DNA of 64,000 nt from Prorocentrum cordatum. Taxonomy: Eukaryota > Sar > Dinophyceae > Prorocentrales > Prorocentraceae. The notes beneath the pieces were generated by a model, which worked only from the letters and a program-made list of their open reading frames with translations, was not told the DNA's origin and ran no database searches. Location of the stretch: positions 37,665 through 101,664 of the forward strand of contig CAUYUJ010001401.1 of the NCBI GenBank assembly GCA_963575745.1, in the 5' to 3' direction. This document shows, piece after piece, positions 30,067-41,300 of the stretch (the stretch's first letter is position 1; the number at the start of each line of letters is the position of its first letter). A program made the translations under genes and the position numbers.

Positions 30067-30753
30067 TTAGCGCGGGGCGCCAGGTGGAGCGCCGCGGAAC
30101 GATGACAACATAGCTTGGATGTTGAGTGACGGCACGAGACCATCGGGCGAGGCCGTGAGCAGCTCGGCGAAGGCTCGCCCAGCGCTGTGGAGGCGCTGGA
30201 GTAGAGGACCTTGACGAGCTTGGGCAGCGGCGAGGTCCGCGGCGAGAGCTAAGCACCTCTGCTGAAGGGCAGCCATAGCCTGTGACAGCTCGGTTTCACG
30301 GTCGGTGAGAGGTGGCTGCTCAGTGACATCCGCCGAGGATCTCGAGACAGAGGCGAGGTCCTCGGTACGCCTGTCCAGGTGGGCTAGCGGCGTGCGGGAC
30401 CCTGAACGCTGACGTCCGTCACCCTTGAAAGGTGACTGGAGGGGCCGGCGCGACCCCAGGGCTGGAGCCGCTAGGGCCGCGCCCCGAGAGGTCAGGGGAG
30501 CCGCTTCCTCTCGCTCAGCAACGGAGGAAGCGTGGATGGGGCACGAGGGCCTGTCTAGTTTAGTACCCTGCGGGGGGGCTGAAGCCGCCCCCGCGGGTCG
30601 CTGGCGATGGGGAGGCGGAGTGGTATGCGCGGTGGGACCAGTCGTGATGCCGTGCAAGGCCGCTGAGGTCGGTCGCGTAGAGGGTTGGTGTCTCGGTGGG
30701 GCGGCATGGTCGGCAGCGTGTGGTGTCGGCGGTGCGTCCTCAATGCCACTCAA
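30067..30753 (-). CDS. Retroelement terminal ORF
   Basis: Overlaps the stop of the RNase H ORF by four bases in another frame. Its first codon is TTG, so it is more likely a continuation after a one-base offset at a C6 run (about 30760) than a separate start. Pro/Ala/Ser-rich with a helical end (SQAMAALQQRCLALAADLAA, HSAGRAFAELLTASP), ending with a TAG or equivalent at 30067. No known domain. It contains hairpins B1 and B2. Confidence 0.5.
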   Translation of the reverse strand: MSGIEDAPPTPHAADHAAPPRHQPSTRPTSAALHGITTGPTAHTTPPPHRQRPAGAASAPPQGTKLDRPSCPIHASSVAEREEAAPLTSRGAALAAPALGSRRPLQSPFKGDGRQRSGSRTPLAHLDRRTEDLASVSRSSADVTEQPPLTDRETELSQAMAALQQRCLALAADLAAAQARQGPLLQRLHSAGRAFAELLTASPDGLVPSLNIQAMLSSFRGAPPGAPR

Positions 30754-32950
30754 TCCTCGGGGGGCACCCGGTCGTGGTCGGCGTCTTGGCGGTGACCGAT
30801 ATCGTCGTATGTGGGCGTTAACGCTCTTGGGGACGGCGTCGCAGTAGGGTTTGCGAGGTTTCCCGACGGGGCGGGGTTTTCGTTGGCTGGTCCGTCGTCC
30901 AAAGCGTCCGATCCCCCACCGAGGCTGAAAAGGTCATCGTCCTGCTCATCAGCGTCTTGAAAAGGAACGGCGTTGTCATGTGGGTGGGCTGGCGCACTCA
31001 ATGGCGGAGTCGGGGGCGCCGTGCGGGTGCCCGCCGGGGCAGGGTTGGCGCTGGCTGACTCGTCGCCCAGGAAGTCCAAACCTCCACCAAAGCCGAACGG
31101 GTCGTCCTCCTGTTCGTCGAATAACACCCGTTGGGCCTCGGCCCAGAGCTCGTCGGGGTCTTGTGGGATGTCTGGTCCAGCCGCGGGTGGAGCCTGGTCA
31201 GACAGCAGGGGATTTGGTTCCATTTTGTTTAGTTCTGCAGCTGTGAACCCAGCCCTGCGGTGTGGGAGGGGAAGTGTACGATGTCTCCGCTCGTAGATGG
31301 CGACGGCGACTCCATGGAGCACGGTCGCTTGGCGATGTCGTGCTTTGGCAGCTTCAACGATGTCGTCTGGAAGGTTATGAGTACGTGCCGCCGCTGTGGC
31401 GAGGGCGTCAGCCTGACGATTGAACTCCTCCGCGATGGGCCCGATGAGCCCGAGGTCGATGCCCGTGTCGCCCTGGTGGCTAGCGACTTTCTCTACGCGG
31501 AACATGTTTGGCTTGGCCATGACACATCGGTGGACCTTTTCCCAGAACTCCACGTGCGTGCCCTGCGGAGGTGAGTGTCCGTCGATGATCCTTTGGAAGC
31601 CGTCGACCACCGCCTGGTTGTCCACGAAGACGTGTACGGGCCGTTCAGCACATGCCGTGAGGTGGACAATGGCGAGGGTCTCCGCAAGCTGTGCGTTCTG
31701 CGTGATGCCGTGAACGCGCGCACTGTAGTTCATGCGGTGGTCGATGCCGTAGTAGACGCCGTAGCCCGCTCTTGCAAGCAAAGGGATGGCTTGGTTGGTG
31801 CATGCACCGTCCGTGGCAGCGTAGACCCATGTCCAACCAGTGTCGTGGTCAAGGTAAGTGGTGTAGGAGTCCTGGGCTGAAGCCGCAGGATCTCCCTCAG
31901 GCGGGGGCCGCGGTATGGGTTGAGGTAGCGGGTCCCTCGCGAGGTCGGCTTGCAGATCGAGGAGGGCTGGGTCCTCATCGAAGAGCCCGCAATGTCTTGT
32001 GTGCGGAGGAAGACGGGCCCACTGCTCGTCACTGATGAGGGTGGTGAGAGGGACTCTTTCACGGGCCCAGCACTTGCAGTCACGCACAGTGTGCTCCTGA
32101 GTTTCCTCTTCCTCATCACAGTAACGGCAAATAGGGCTGGGGTCAGCGGACGTATTTGATCGAGAACGTCGCTGTTGGGTGTGGTCCCCGCCCGACAGGT
32201 AGTTTAAGAGGAGCGCCAGCTGCCATGCGTTGCATTTGGCAGCTCCTTTGGTGCGGGCGAGCCACGTGCTGGCGAAAAGGTCGAGGCCCTGTCTGACCGA
32301 AGCCAGGTGTCCAAGGTCATGACGCCGTGGCTTGATTTTTCTCAGAAAGGCTCTGCGTTGCGAGGCGCGCAGCATGTGAAGGAAGGCGTTTTGGGGAAGG
32401 TTCAGCCAACTGATCTGACAGCCCCAGTCGTCGTACATGGTGCCAAATGTGGGCCAAGTCCAACGGAGCTGCTGAAGCGTCTGGACAAGTCGTCCAACAG
32501 GTCCTCCGCCAAAAAGGGTCTGGACATGGTGTTGGAGATCCCTGACGAGGCCGCAGAGAGTGGCGTCGCGGTTGACCTGTCGCCGCAGGCACAGGAAGAC
32601 TTCACGCTGCATAATGGCGTCAATCTCCAGGGCGTGCCCTGGGACGCACACGGCCATGAGAGTCCAAAACTCGACCCACCTGTTTCCCTTGGGGCGGATA
32701 GCCGCCTTAAGGGCATGGTTGTAGGCAGTTTTGACGGGGCCTGATGGGGCTTGGATGTCAGTGCCCGTGGTACAGACGCTGGCAGCAAGGGAGCGGGCGT
32801 GCCGCGCCTTAATACGCATCGGAGATGGGAGCTTGCCAATACGCGGCAGGCGACTAGTCGCCCTGCGAACACGGGCGTCAGCGGTGGCCGTGAGGTTGAG
32901 CGCGGCTGGAGCCGGCGCTGCCTCGGCGTTGATGTAACTTCCGACGAGCT
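30750..32950 (-). CDS. Retroelement zinc knuckle and RNase H ORF
   Basis: The frame is open from about 32950; the segment LLKLVGSYINAEA shows it continues the RT thumb of the preceding ORF after a one-base offset, so the internal ATG at 32819 need not be a start. Features in order: a CCHC-type knuckle (CRYCDEEEETQEHTVRDC, about 32130-32078); an RNase H domain with TDGA (about 31805), AE in NAQLAETLA (about 31690), DNQAVVDG (about 31610), ASHQGD and RQADALA (about 31400); then a Pro/Asp-rich tail. All four acidic residues are present. It would degrade the RNA strand during element copying. Contains hairpin B3. Confidence 0.82.
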
Positions 32951-35900
32951 TAAGGAGTCGACCACGCGTAAGGGCCGTTCCGCCAAGGTGAGCTGGGTAA
33001 CGGCGGTGTGAAGCTCGTCAGTAAGCGCCCACCCCGCCACTTTTCCAGGATGAATGCGTTGACCAGAAAATCGATCAAACTTGGCGGTTTCATCAAGAGA
33101 TTTCTGCAACTCGGGCGCGGTGTGGGTAGTGGAGTTGCTGTCGTCAACAAAAGTAGTGCTGAGTGACCGCGGCACGTAACGATGCTGTCTCTTGGTCCAG
33201 ACGCACATGAGCAGCTTAATGTCGTCCAGGGACCAAGAGCTTCCCTGGAGGTGACCGTTTGTCCTGGCCAGTTCCTTAGAGTACGCACCGTTCATGCGGA
33301 TGTAACGTTTGTGGCGCCTGTAGAAGTTTCTGCGGACAGTAACGATGTCTTGGGGACACCCCGCGTGAAGCGCGAGGTTAAGGCATATGTCCGTGATGAG
33401 ATAGTCGAAACACTTCTGACGGTCCAGGGCAGCTCCAGCCAAGGGAAGGAGAAGGGCTCTGGCGTGTTCGATGCGAAGGGCGAGAGAAGTGCTGACGTCC
33501 CCAATGGTAGCTTTGGGAACAGCGCCAAAACTCGTGGCGTGGGTCCATCCTTTCCGCCAGTCCGTGAGGCTGCGGTAAGCTGGTGCTTCCCACGCGTACA
33601 TCCAAACGGAAAGCACCGAGAGAAGTCGTTGGTCCGTTGGGAGTTCGCCTCGGCCTTTTCGGAGGCACGGGTTTGGGACGTGGAGGAGGGGTTCTGGGAT
33701 GGTGCCAGTGCGTTGCATAGCTCGTAGGACGCTGGCGAAGAGGCGAAGAATGTCGTCGGGAAGCTCCTTTGCCTCCTTAGTAGTCCAACCGTCCAGACCC
33801 CCCGCGCGTCTCGGTGAACGGGTGCGAATGAAGTGGATGAGTTGGTCGTCGGTGAGGTGGAAAGGGGTAGCTGGTGATGGCGTAGGCAGCTCCTGTCGGT
33901 ACTCGTCGTAGAAGTCGGCCCACGTCGGCATGGCTTCGGCATCATGTCCCGCACGTGCGCGGTACCTGCCCAAGATGGGCTCCCAGGTGTCGACCATGAG
34001 CTTCAGCATGTCCTTGATGTTAGCAACAATGGCGTTGGCAGGGAGGATGTCGGGGACTTGCGCAGGTGGTGGTTCACGGGTGTGGTCTTCGTCGCTGTCC
34101 GTGTCGGGCGAACTACCGTCGCCGGGGCTGAAGCCGCCAGCTTCGGTGTCAGCGTCGCTGTCGTCCGTGCAAGCTTCGTCAGGTTTGAAGGCGTTGGTGT
34201 CGCAGTGGAGTTGCGTATCGTCAGGAGTGGTAGGCGTGCGGAGATACGCCGTGGGCGAGCTATCAGCAGCTCGTGCGTATATGGCCGCCTTTCGCCCGCT
34301 TGGCTCACGGACGCCCTCGGCCCATATCCTGATGCGTTCCGCCTTGGCACGGTTCGCGCGTCGCGCCAGCTCCAAGTCGAGATGTTGGATCAAAACGTCA
34401 AGGTGCTCACCGTGCGGCACTGGCTCGTCTGGGGCCCAGGCCTCGGGGAATTCCAGGAGAACCGTGGGGCGCAGCTTGTGGCATAAGAGGCGGGCCGCGG
34501 CCCACGTGCAGTCGATGCGCTGCGCGAGGTACGGCGGGATAGCACGGCAATCTAGATGGTGGTGCTGTCCGATGAAACGGAGCTCGCAGAGTTGCCGATG
34601 GAGCTTGCGCAGTCGGTTCATGTGAATCGTGGAAGCTCCGTAGGTGGGGAAAGCGCGGGGGACAACCGGTCGATCTTCGAACGTAGGCGTGAGCCCGTGC
34701 ATGGTGGGGGGCTTCTTTTTTGGGTGATGGGGCGGTGGAGGTGGCAGATCGCGTAGACGGGTGAGATGGTACTCATGACTGGCCTCGTTAGCCAGGGTGA
34801 ACATGCGCTCCACGTCGTCTCGTGCGTCGGCCTGCTCCATGCGGTCCTGGTATCGCCCAGCGATGAGGGTCCCAAGTGCTTGCAGCTCGTGCCCCTCATG
34901 AACTCCATCGTCGGGCGGGTAGGGCGTAGGGGCAAGAAGGCGTCGGGCCGTATGGTCGAGGCGACTGAGGTCAAGCGTGACCTGCAGGCCAACGTGAGAC
35001 TTCGCAGGCAAGTCGCGAAGGTAGCAGAAGTCGGTGACAAGGGATCGCGCCGCCTGGTTGGCAATGATATAATCGATGCGCGAAGTGCGGGGGCACTTGG
35101 TGACGCGGTCCCAATCAGGGATATTGCCATAGGTGTGCATGGTGTGGTCTGGTGTGCCCTCAGCGACGTTGGACCATCCGTGCTGCAACATGTGCAGAAG
35201 GTGTGGATTGTCGTCAATGTTCGTGTTGGCGTCCATGCAGATGAAGTAGGGTGCTGAGCCGACCCTAGCGGCGGCACAGTCAGCGAGCCGAAAGAGAGCT
35301 GTGCTGTCTCCTCCAGCAATCCCGTAAAGGCTCGCTATGTAGATCCCCGCGGGCCCATGGTTATTTCGTCGCCGCCTACGGCGGTGTTGAGTGCAGAGTG
35401 GGAGAAAGACCTCATGCCATCTTTTCTTGGCCTTGAGGGCGGCGATACAGGGCGCATTGTCGTCGACAGTGGAGTCGACGATGGCATCCTTAGAGAGAAT
35501 GGCGACCCCTCCCGAGGCGCCAGTGTTGCCCACAACGGTGTGATCAGTGCCGCCGTGGGCAGCTCTGCGCTGGGCTCGCGCCAGATCAAGGTCAGGCCCA
35601 AGACTGGCGTGGTATCCTCCGTGGAGAGGATTGGCGGCGCTGGTAGCGATGGCTTGCCTAGTCGGCTTGGCATGTCGGGTCTCCTGCAGTGCTATGACAG
35701 CGGCGTTGTGGTCGACACCAAGGGCGGTGATGGTTGGCCAGTTCGCTGAGAGACTGGTGATGTTAAGGCTGACGAGGTGTATGGAGCGACCTGGCCCGTC
35801 TCCATCGGTGGAACTGGGGTTTGCGCGCCCCGCACGGTGAAGGTCAGCTTGACCCTCGCCCCAGTAGGAGGCTTGGCCACAGTAGGAGCTCATGGCGTTA

Positions 35901-38368
35901 CTATGAGTTAGCTTGAACGGGGCTGAAGCCGCCGTCAGGCCAAACATATAGGCGGGATACGGTCGGCACTGCGCCAGGGGGGGTTCATAAATATTAGTAA
36001 AAATGTCACGAAAATTCCTCCTCACTCCTGTACTGTAGGGGACGAGGGGAGGAGGAGTGAGACGGCAGCAGTGGGAGAGGGAAGCGACTCCTCGATCCAT
36101 CCTGCCGAACACAAAGACAAAAACGAGACAGCGGCGGCGGCCAGGCGCGGCGGCGGCACAACGCACGCGCATGTACTGCGCACGCGCCACCGCTGGTCCC
36201 TCCTGCGGTGACACGCCCGCCCCGTCAGTGTCTTGATGAGCAGCATCTGGTGGAACGGCTCCAGCAGCACGATCGGAGGCCTGACGCTGGGCCTCGTCCA
36301 TGCCCGCTGCCGTGAGGCCCACGTTGCGGACAGGGCTGATTCCCCGCGGGGCCGCAGCTGCCGCGGCAGCAGCCGAGGTGGCGGGGGCACCGCCCCGACT
36401 CTGAGGTGAGAGCGGTGAGCCCCCGCCAAAACCCGCCACAAGGTTCTTGACACGGTACTTGTTCTTGAACGGGTCGAAGGTTGGCGCCTCGTCGATGGGG
36501 ACGATCACGCGGGTGGGCAGCTGCGGCTCGTGGTCCGTGGACGGCGTCGGCTCGAGGTCGACCTGGCTAGGGTCGATGACGCTGGCTCCGAAGCGTGGCA
36601 CCACTTCGGGGGGTCGGGCATCGGCCTGAGTCTCGCGAGGCGGCGAGCTCGTGGAGCTCCCTGGGGCCTTGCGTGAACTGTGGCGGCTGCAGGTCCTGCT
36701 GCGCGGGACGCGCCCGCCCGTGTGACGGTCGCGTGGCGAAGTCGCCTGGGCATTAGCGCGCTCAGAATCCGCCCTGCTCGGGGATCGGATCGGCGCCGCG
36801 CAGGGTGATGGGCTGGGCTGGCGAGAGGCGCTTGTGCCGCCTTCCGCCGTGGCTGTGGCCTGGTCGGGGTCGGCCGCGTCTGGGCGGGGGCTGACGTGGT
36901 GGGCGCTTCCCTCGCTGTGCCTCGGGGAGGCGCTGCGATGCGCCTGGATGCGCGTGAGGACGAGCGGGGTGAGCGGCTGCCTCTCCCGCTCAGGTGGGGC
37001 AGGTTTGGCCTGGGCAGGGCGCAGTGCTGCAGCTACGTTTGGCGGGGGCGTGTGCTGGCGCGGTTGCCAAGCGCGCACGTTCGCATCACGCCATCCTTCG
37101 GGGCGCCCAGCCCTGCCACGGCTTGTTGCAGCCCCCTGGGCTGAAGCCGCAGGGGTTATCACTGCAGGCTGGTTGCTGGAGGAGCCCTCATGTCGGCCTG
37201 AGTAAAGGCACCAGGCGCGCGTGGACCCTGGCACTGGCGAGGTGGCCCTTAGGGCATGTACAGGTGCACGCGAATAGCCGCTGACCGCTGGGTGAACCCT
37301 GGCGTTGGGGGCTTGGCCGTAGCTGGAGGCGGCTGCTCCAGCAGCCACGGGCCTGGCACCTATGGGGCCACGGTAGTAGGCGGCAACCCCGTCGTAGGCC
37401 GTGTTACCACCTGTCGGGACTCGCGCAGGGGAGCGGTAGCGTGGTGTGCCCTGCTGTCCTGCGTCACGTTGGTCCCGCTGCTGGATGCGCTGCTGGTGCT
37501 GTTGGTGACGCTGCCAGTCGGCTCTCGAGAGGGGACGGGTGTCGGGGAGGATGGTGGGCACGTCGGGCCGCTGCCAGCCCCGATAGACGTGCTCGAAGGC
37601 GTGGTCAGGGTAGGTCCCCCCTACGGGTGAGTATCGTCGCACATGCTCCGTGTAGTCGATGTTCTGCGGCTCTGAGATCGCCGTAATGTTGATGGCCCGC
37701 TGGTGCGCTGGTCCATAGAGGCAGAAACTACCACGGTTGCTGCGGTCGTGGTTTAGCTCAGCTTCGGTCGTGGCACGGCTCACCATGGCGTCACAGAGTC
37801 GCATATCGTAGTCGAGAGCTTGAGGCCCAGGACCACCCTCGGCGTCCCAGTACAGTACCACATCTCGCCAGCGGGTGCGGGTCATGTGGGTGCGCTCGGC
37901 GATCAACTCGCAGACGGTCCTGACCGTGACACGATCCCTGTACATGTTGGTAATGGCTAGGGAGAAGGGTCGGCGGACCGTCTTGTTGAAGGTGAGTTCC
38001 TCCTTGAGGGCCTGATGGGGGCTGAAGAGCACGTAGCCTTCCCTCCAAAGCGGTTGGTCGGGGGAAGGTTCTTCGGGCATCCCCGTTCCTGTGAATCCAG
38101 GTGGCCGCGTTGTGCCGTCAGGCAATCCCTGCCTGGGGACGCGCCGCGGCTGTGGTGGGAGGTACCATTGGCCCTGGTAGCCTGCTTGCCCTGGTTGTGG
38201 AGGTTCTCCCCCGGGGCCTGAAGGCGCTCGGGGGGGTTCCTTGAGGTCGTGGAGGGCTGGCGCGTTGCCGAATTGGCGGGCAAGGATGTGCGGCGGCATC
38301 CCTGTGGCACGGACGTCGAGCTGGTTGTGTGGCCTGGGGGGTGGGGACACCTGCTGGACAGGCAGCAT
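32940..38368 (-). CDS. Retroelement endonuclease-reverse transcriptase ORF
   Basis: The longest frame (open 32402-38368). A Pro/Arg/Ser-rich N-terminal region precedes an APE-type endonuclease at about 35790-34940, with QETRHA, SGGVAIL, ASLYGIAGG, MDANTN, RIDYIIAN and KSHVGLQ: all catalytic positions of that family. The reverse transcriptase begins near GGLDGW (about 33790) and contains a motif A-like LDRQKCFDYL (about 33425), HLQGSSWSLD and the catalytic FVDD (33139-33150) in place of the usual YADD. After about 32960 the sensible frame moves by one base into the RNase H ORF; the remaining 32402-32940 of this frame is shadow. The entry begins by a frame offset at the C6 run 38336-38341. Contains hairpins B4-B7. 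Confidence 0.85.
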
Positions 38369-41300
38369 GTGTCGGAGTCCCTCTTATTGGTGCTGTATGC
38401 ACACGTCCAACTGTTGCACGAGTAGTCCGTGGACCAGTCCATAAGTGTACGCAGTCCGCTGCGGCCGCAGTCTGGGCACGTTGGTTGGCCCGAGGTGCCA
38501 AGCTGTGTGTTGCGGCGAGCCGCAATATTGGCAGCATTGACAGCATTGGAATCGTACACTGTAGGCAAGACCAGCGTCCTGGTAAAGGCGGTAGCGCATG
38601 CTCGTTTGTGCCTGGGTCGTCTGGGTGGGGTCTCGGGCGATCCCACAAGGGCCAGACGTCAGCAAACCAGGATTGGCCTGTAGTGCGGACAACCTCGGCG
38701 GGGAGGCGTGCGTCCTCGGCATGGCACCTGATCCACTGGGGCCCCATATCCGCTGGTACCATGACGGTGCGCCAGGAGTCGTCCCCCTTAACGTGGACTT
38801 GGGTCGGTGCCCAGAGCTTAGTAGTGGTGTCGCCGTGATCATGGTGGAGGATGACCCAGCCGTCACGCCCGTCCACCGTAGGGTCAATGACGCGGTAGCC
38901 CATGACTGTCGTCCCCCACGGTAAGTAGGCGCCATCGTGGTGATCACCAGGGTCGAGCCAGACCTCGATGCCAGGGGCGTTGACACGGGACCGCACATCA
39001 CGCACGTGGTAGGCGAGGACGTGGTAGGCAGTCGGCTCCTCCTCCGTCACAATGTGCTCCCACGTCTCGATGCCGCTGTTGTCGGAGGTGGAGTTCCCGT
39101 CGCTCTGTCGTGACGAGCGAGAGGCAGATCGTCGCGCACGGGCGCGGCCTCGGGCGAGGGCGGCGGCCGCGCTGATGAGGGAAGGCGTACGGCGTTCGTC
39201 GACTCCAGATGACGTCGATGAGGGGTCTGGACTGTGGGCTAAGGCTGTGCCTGACTTGTACGTGCGTGGTGGGCCCGACGCGGCCCCAGGGCTGGAGCCG
39301 CTGGGGCGCGACCCGTGTGCGTCAGGGTGCCCCCGCACGGGGACAGCTTGCAAGCCCGTGTACACCAGGTCGATGAGTGGTTTCGGGTCCAGCTGGAGTA
39401 TGTGGAGCGAGACGCGTGGTCGAGGCTGATTAGGGTCGTCCCTGGTGGCTGCTTCCGTGTCGTAGTGCTGTTTGGCCCATGCTCGCGCCGCTTCTGGCGA
39501 GTATAGCGCCTGCGGTGGTGGCCATGCTGCCGCGATGGCTGATCTGCGCCTGGTGCTAGCTTCCTGGTCGTGAGCTTCAGCCGCCTCACGGAGATCTGGA
39601 TGATCGTAGCCAGCAATGTGGAGAACGTGCGCGCAGTCACCCATGCCATAGGCGTGTGGAAGGGCACGGCACCTGGAAGCAGCTTCTGTGGGGGCACACC
39701 AGTCCATGCGGATGAGGAGGCTCAGGACCCGAGGGTAAATGAGGCGCGCTCCGTGAGCCTCCCCTTTCACGTAGTTGTGCCTGTTTTCCCCGCGCGGTGG
39801 TTGGGTGGCTTCGCACATCCAGAGTGCGATGGGTCCCCACGCGAGGGTGTCGTCTTCGAGACTGTAGGGCGGGTGGGGCGGTATCGCGTACCACGCGGCC
39901 AGCGAAGGGTGCACGCTCGTGTAAGTGCGGCCAACGTTTGGGCCAGTTCGGCCCTTCGCTTCACGGCGGGGGCCTGGCAAGAGGTGCCCTCCACAGGCAG
40001 CAAGACGGGCCGCAAGGTCGCCGCGGGTCCCGTGCCAGAAAACAGTGGGCGCGTCGGTGGTGGGTTGACGGAGGTCCCACGTGAGGTATGGGAAAATTGT
40101 CTCGCCCGAGTTGCCGCCCGAGTCTTCCAGCACCCAAGTGAGGCGGTTCGGTGGCCTCTGCATGATGTCCGTCCACGGCCCCAGCACTTGGAGTGTTGGG
40201 TCGTGAGTGAATCGAGGGTGGTCGTGGAGTCGTAGAGCGTCTTTGATGTCCTCAGTGGACACGCCACTGTTCCCTAGCGCGAAGCCGTTTTGGTACAGGG
40301 CGTTAAGTATGCTCTTCGGCGGCTCGGGGACCGCTGGGTCACGCTGGATGGTGTTGCGTAAGTTGCGTGTCGGTGGCTTGAGGGCAGTGTAAGGCGTACC
40401 AGGGCCTGAAGGCGCCTGGGGCCTGTCAGGTGATGCATAGCGTGCTCGCCGTCGTGGTGGTTGGGTGTCCGCGTCGGGGGAGGAACCACGAGCGTCAGCG
40501 TGTCGGAAGATGGACCACGGGCTGCCATGGGTGCGCTCACTCGTTTCCCTTGGCTCGGTGTCGCTGCCGTGTGCTGTGGCATCCTCGTTGGTCGGTAGGT
40601 TACCGAATGTCGCGCCGTTCTTGGAGCCGTCTCGTGGAATCGGGCTGGTCGATCTTGGTGTGACAGACGAGGCTCGCGATACGGCGGCTGTGACTTCAAC
40701 GATGGCGGCGGTGGTGGCGGTGGTGACGTCGGCGACTGCGGCGGCAACAGCTGCGGCGTAGTGTTCCTGTAGCAGCGGATGTCGGAGTGCGTGCACCTGC
40801 TGGTCGTCGTGTTCGTCGGCGAGCGTGCACGGCATTTTGTGTGTGGCCTCGTCCTTCGGCCTCCTGCTCGGTTGGCAACAGCGGAGGCACCACTGGGCAG
40901 TGGATGAGTCCAGGGCCCGCGCACATATGCGGGCGCCTACGTGTCCGACAGCTCCCTGGGCAAGAAGTTTGGCACCGACGAGTAGAAGACCACACACAAC
41001 TCCACCCGTGGCTATAGCCCCTAGCTTGCCGCTGGCCCATTTAAGGGCGCCCCCGAAGCCGACCCCGACTGCAGTGGCTCCGCCCGAGACACCATCTCTG
41101 AGTTTGTCGCTGGTCCATTTGAGAGTGGCCCTCAATGTGGACGTGACATAGAATGTCGTTTTGCGTCGGAATATAGTGGACACCGATGGGCCTGGTGCCG
41201 TCGCTTGGCGTCGTCGTCGCTGTCGGTAGCTGGGGTCTCGGCTCGGGGTCGGCAAGTATCCATCGATCTGGTCCTTGTACGGCATTGCTATCGCGATGGC

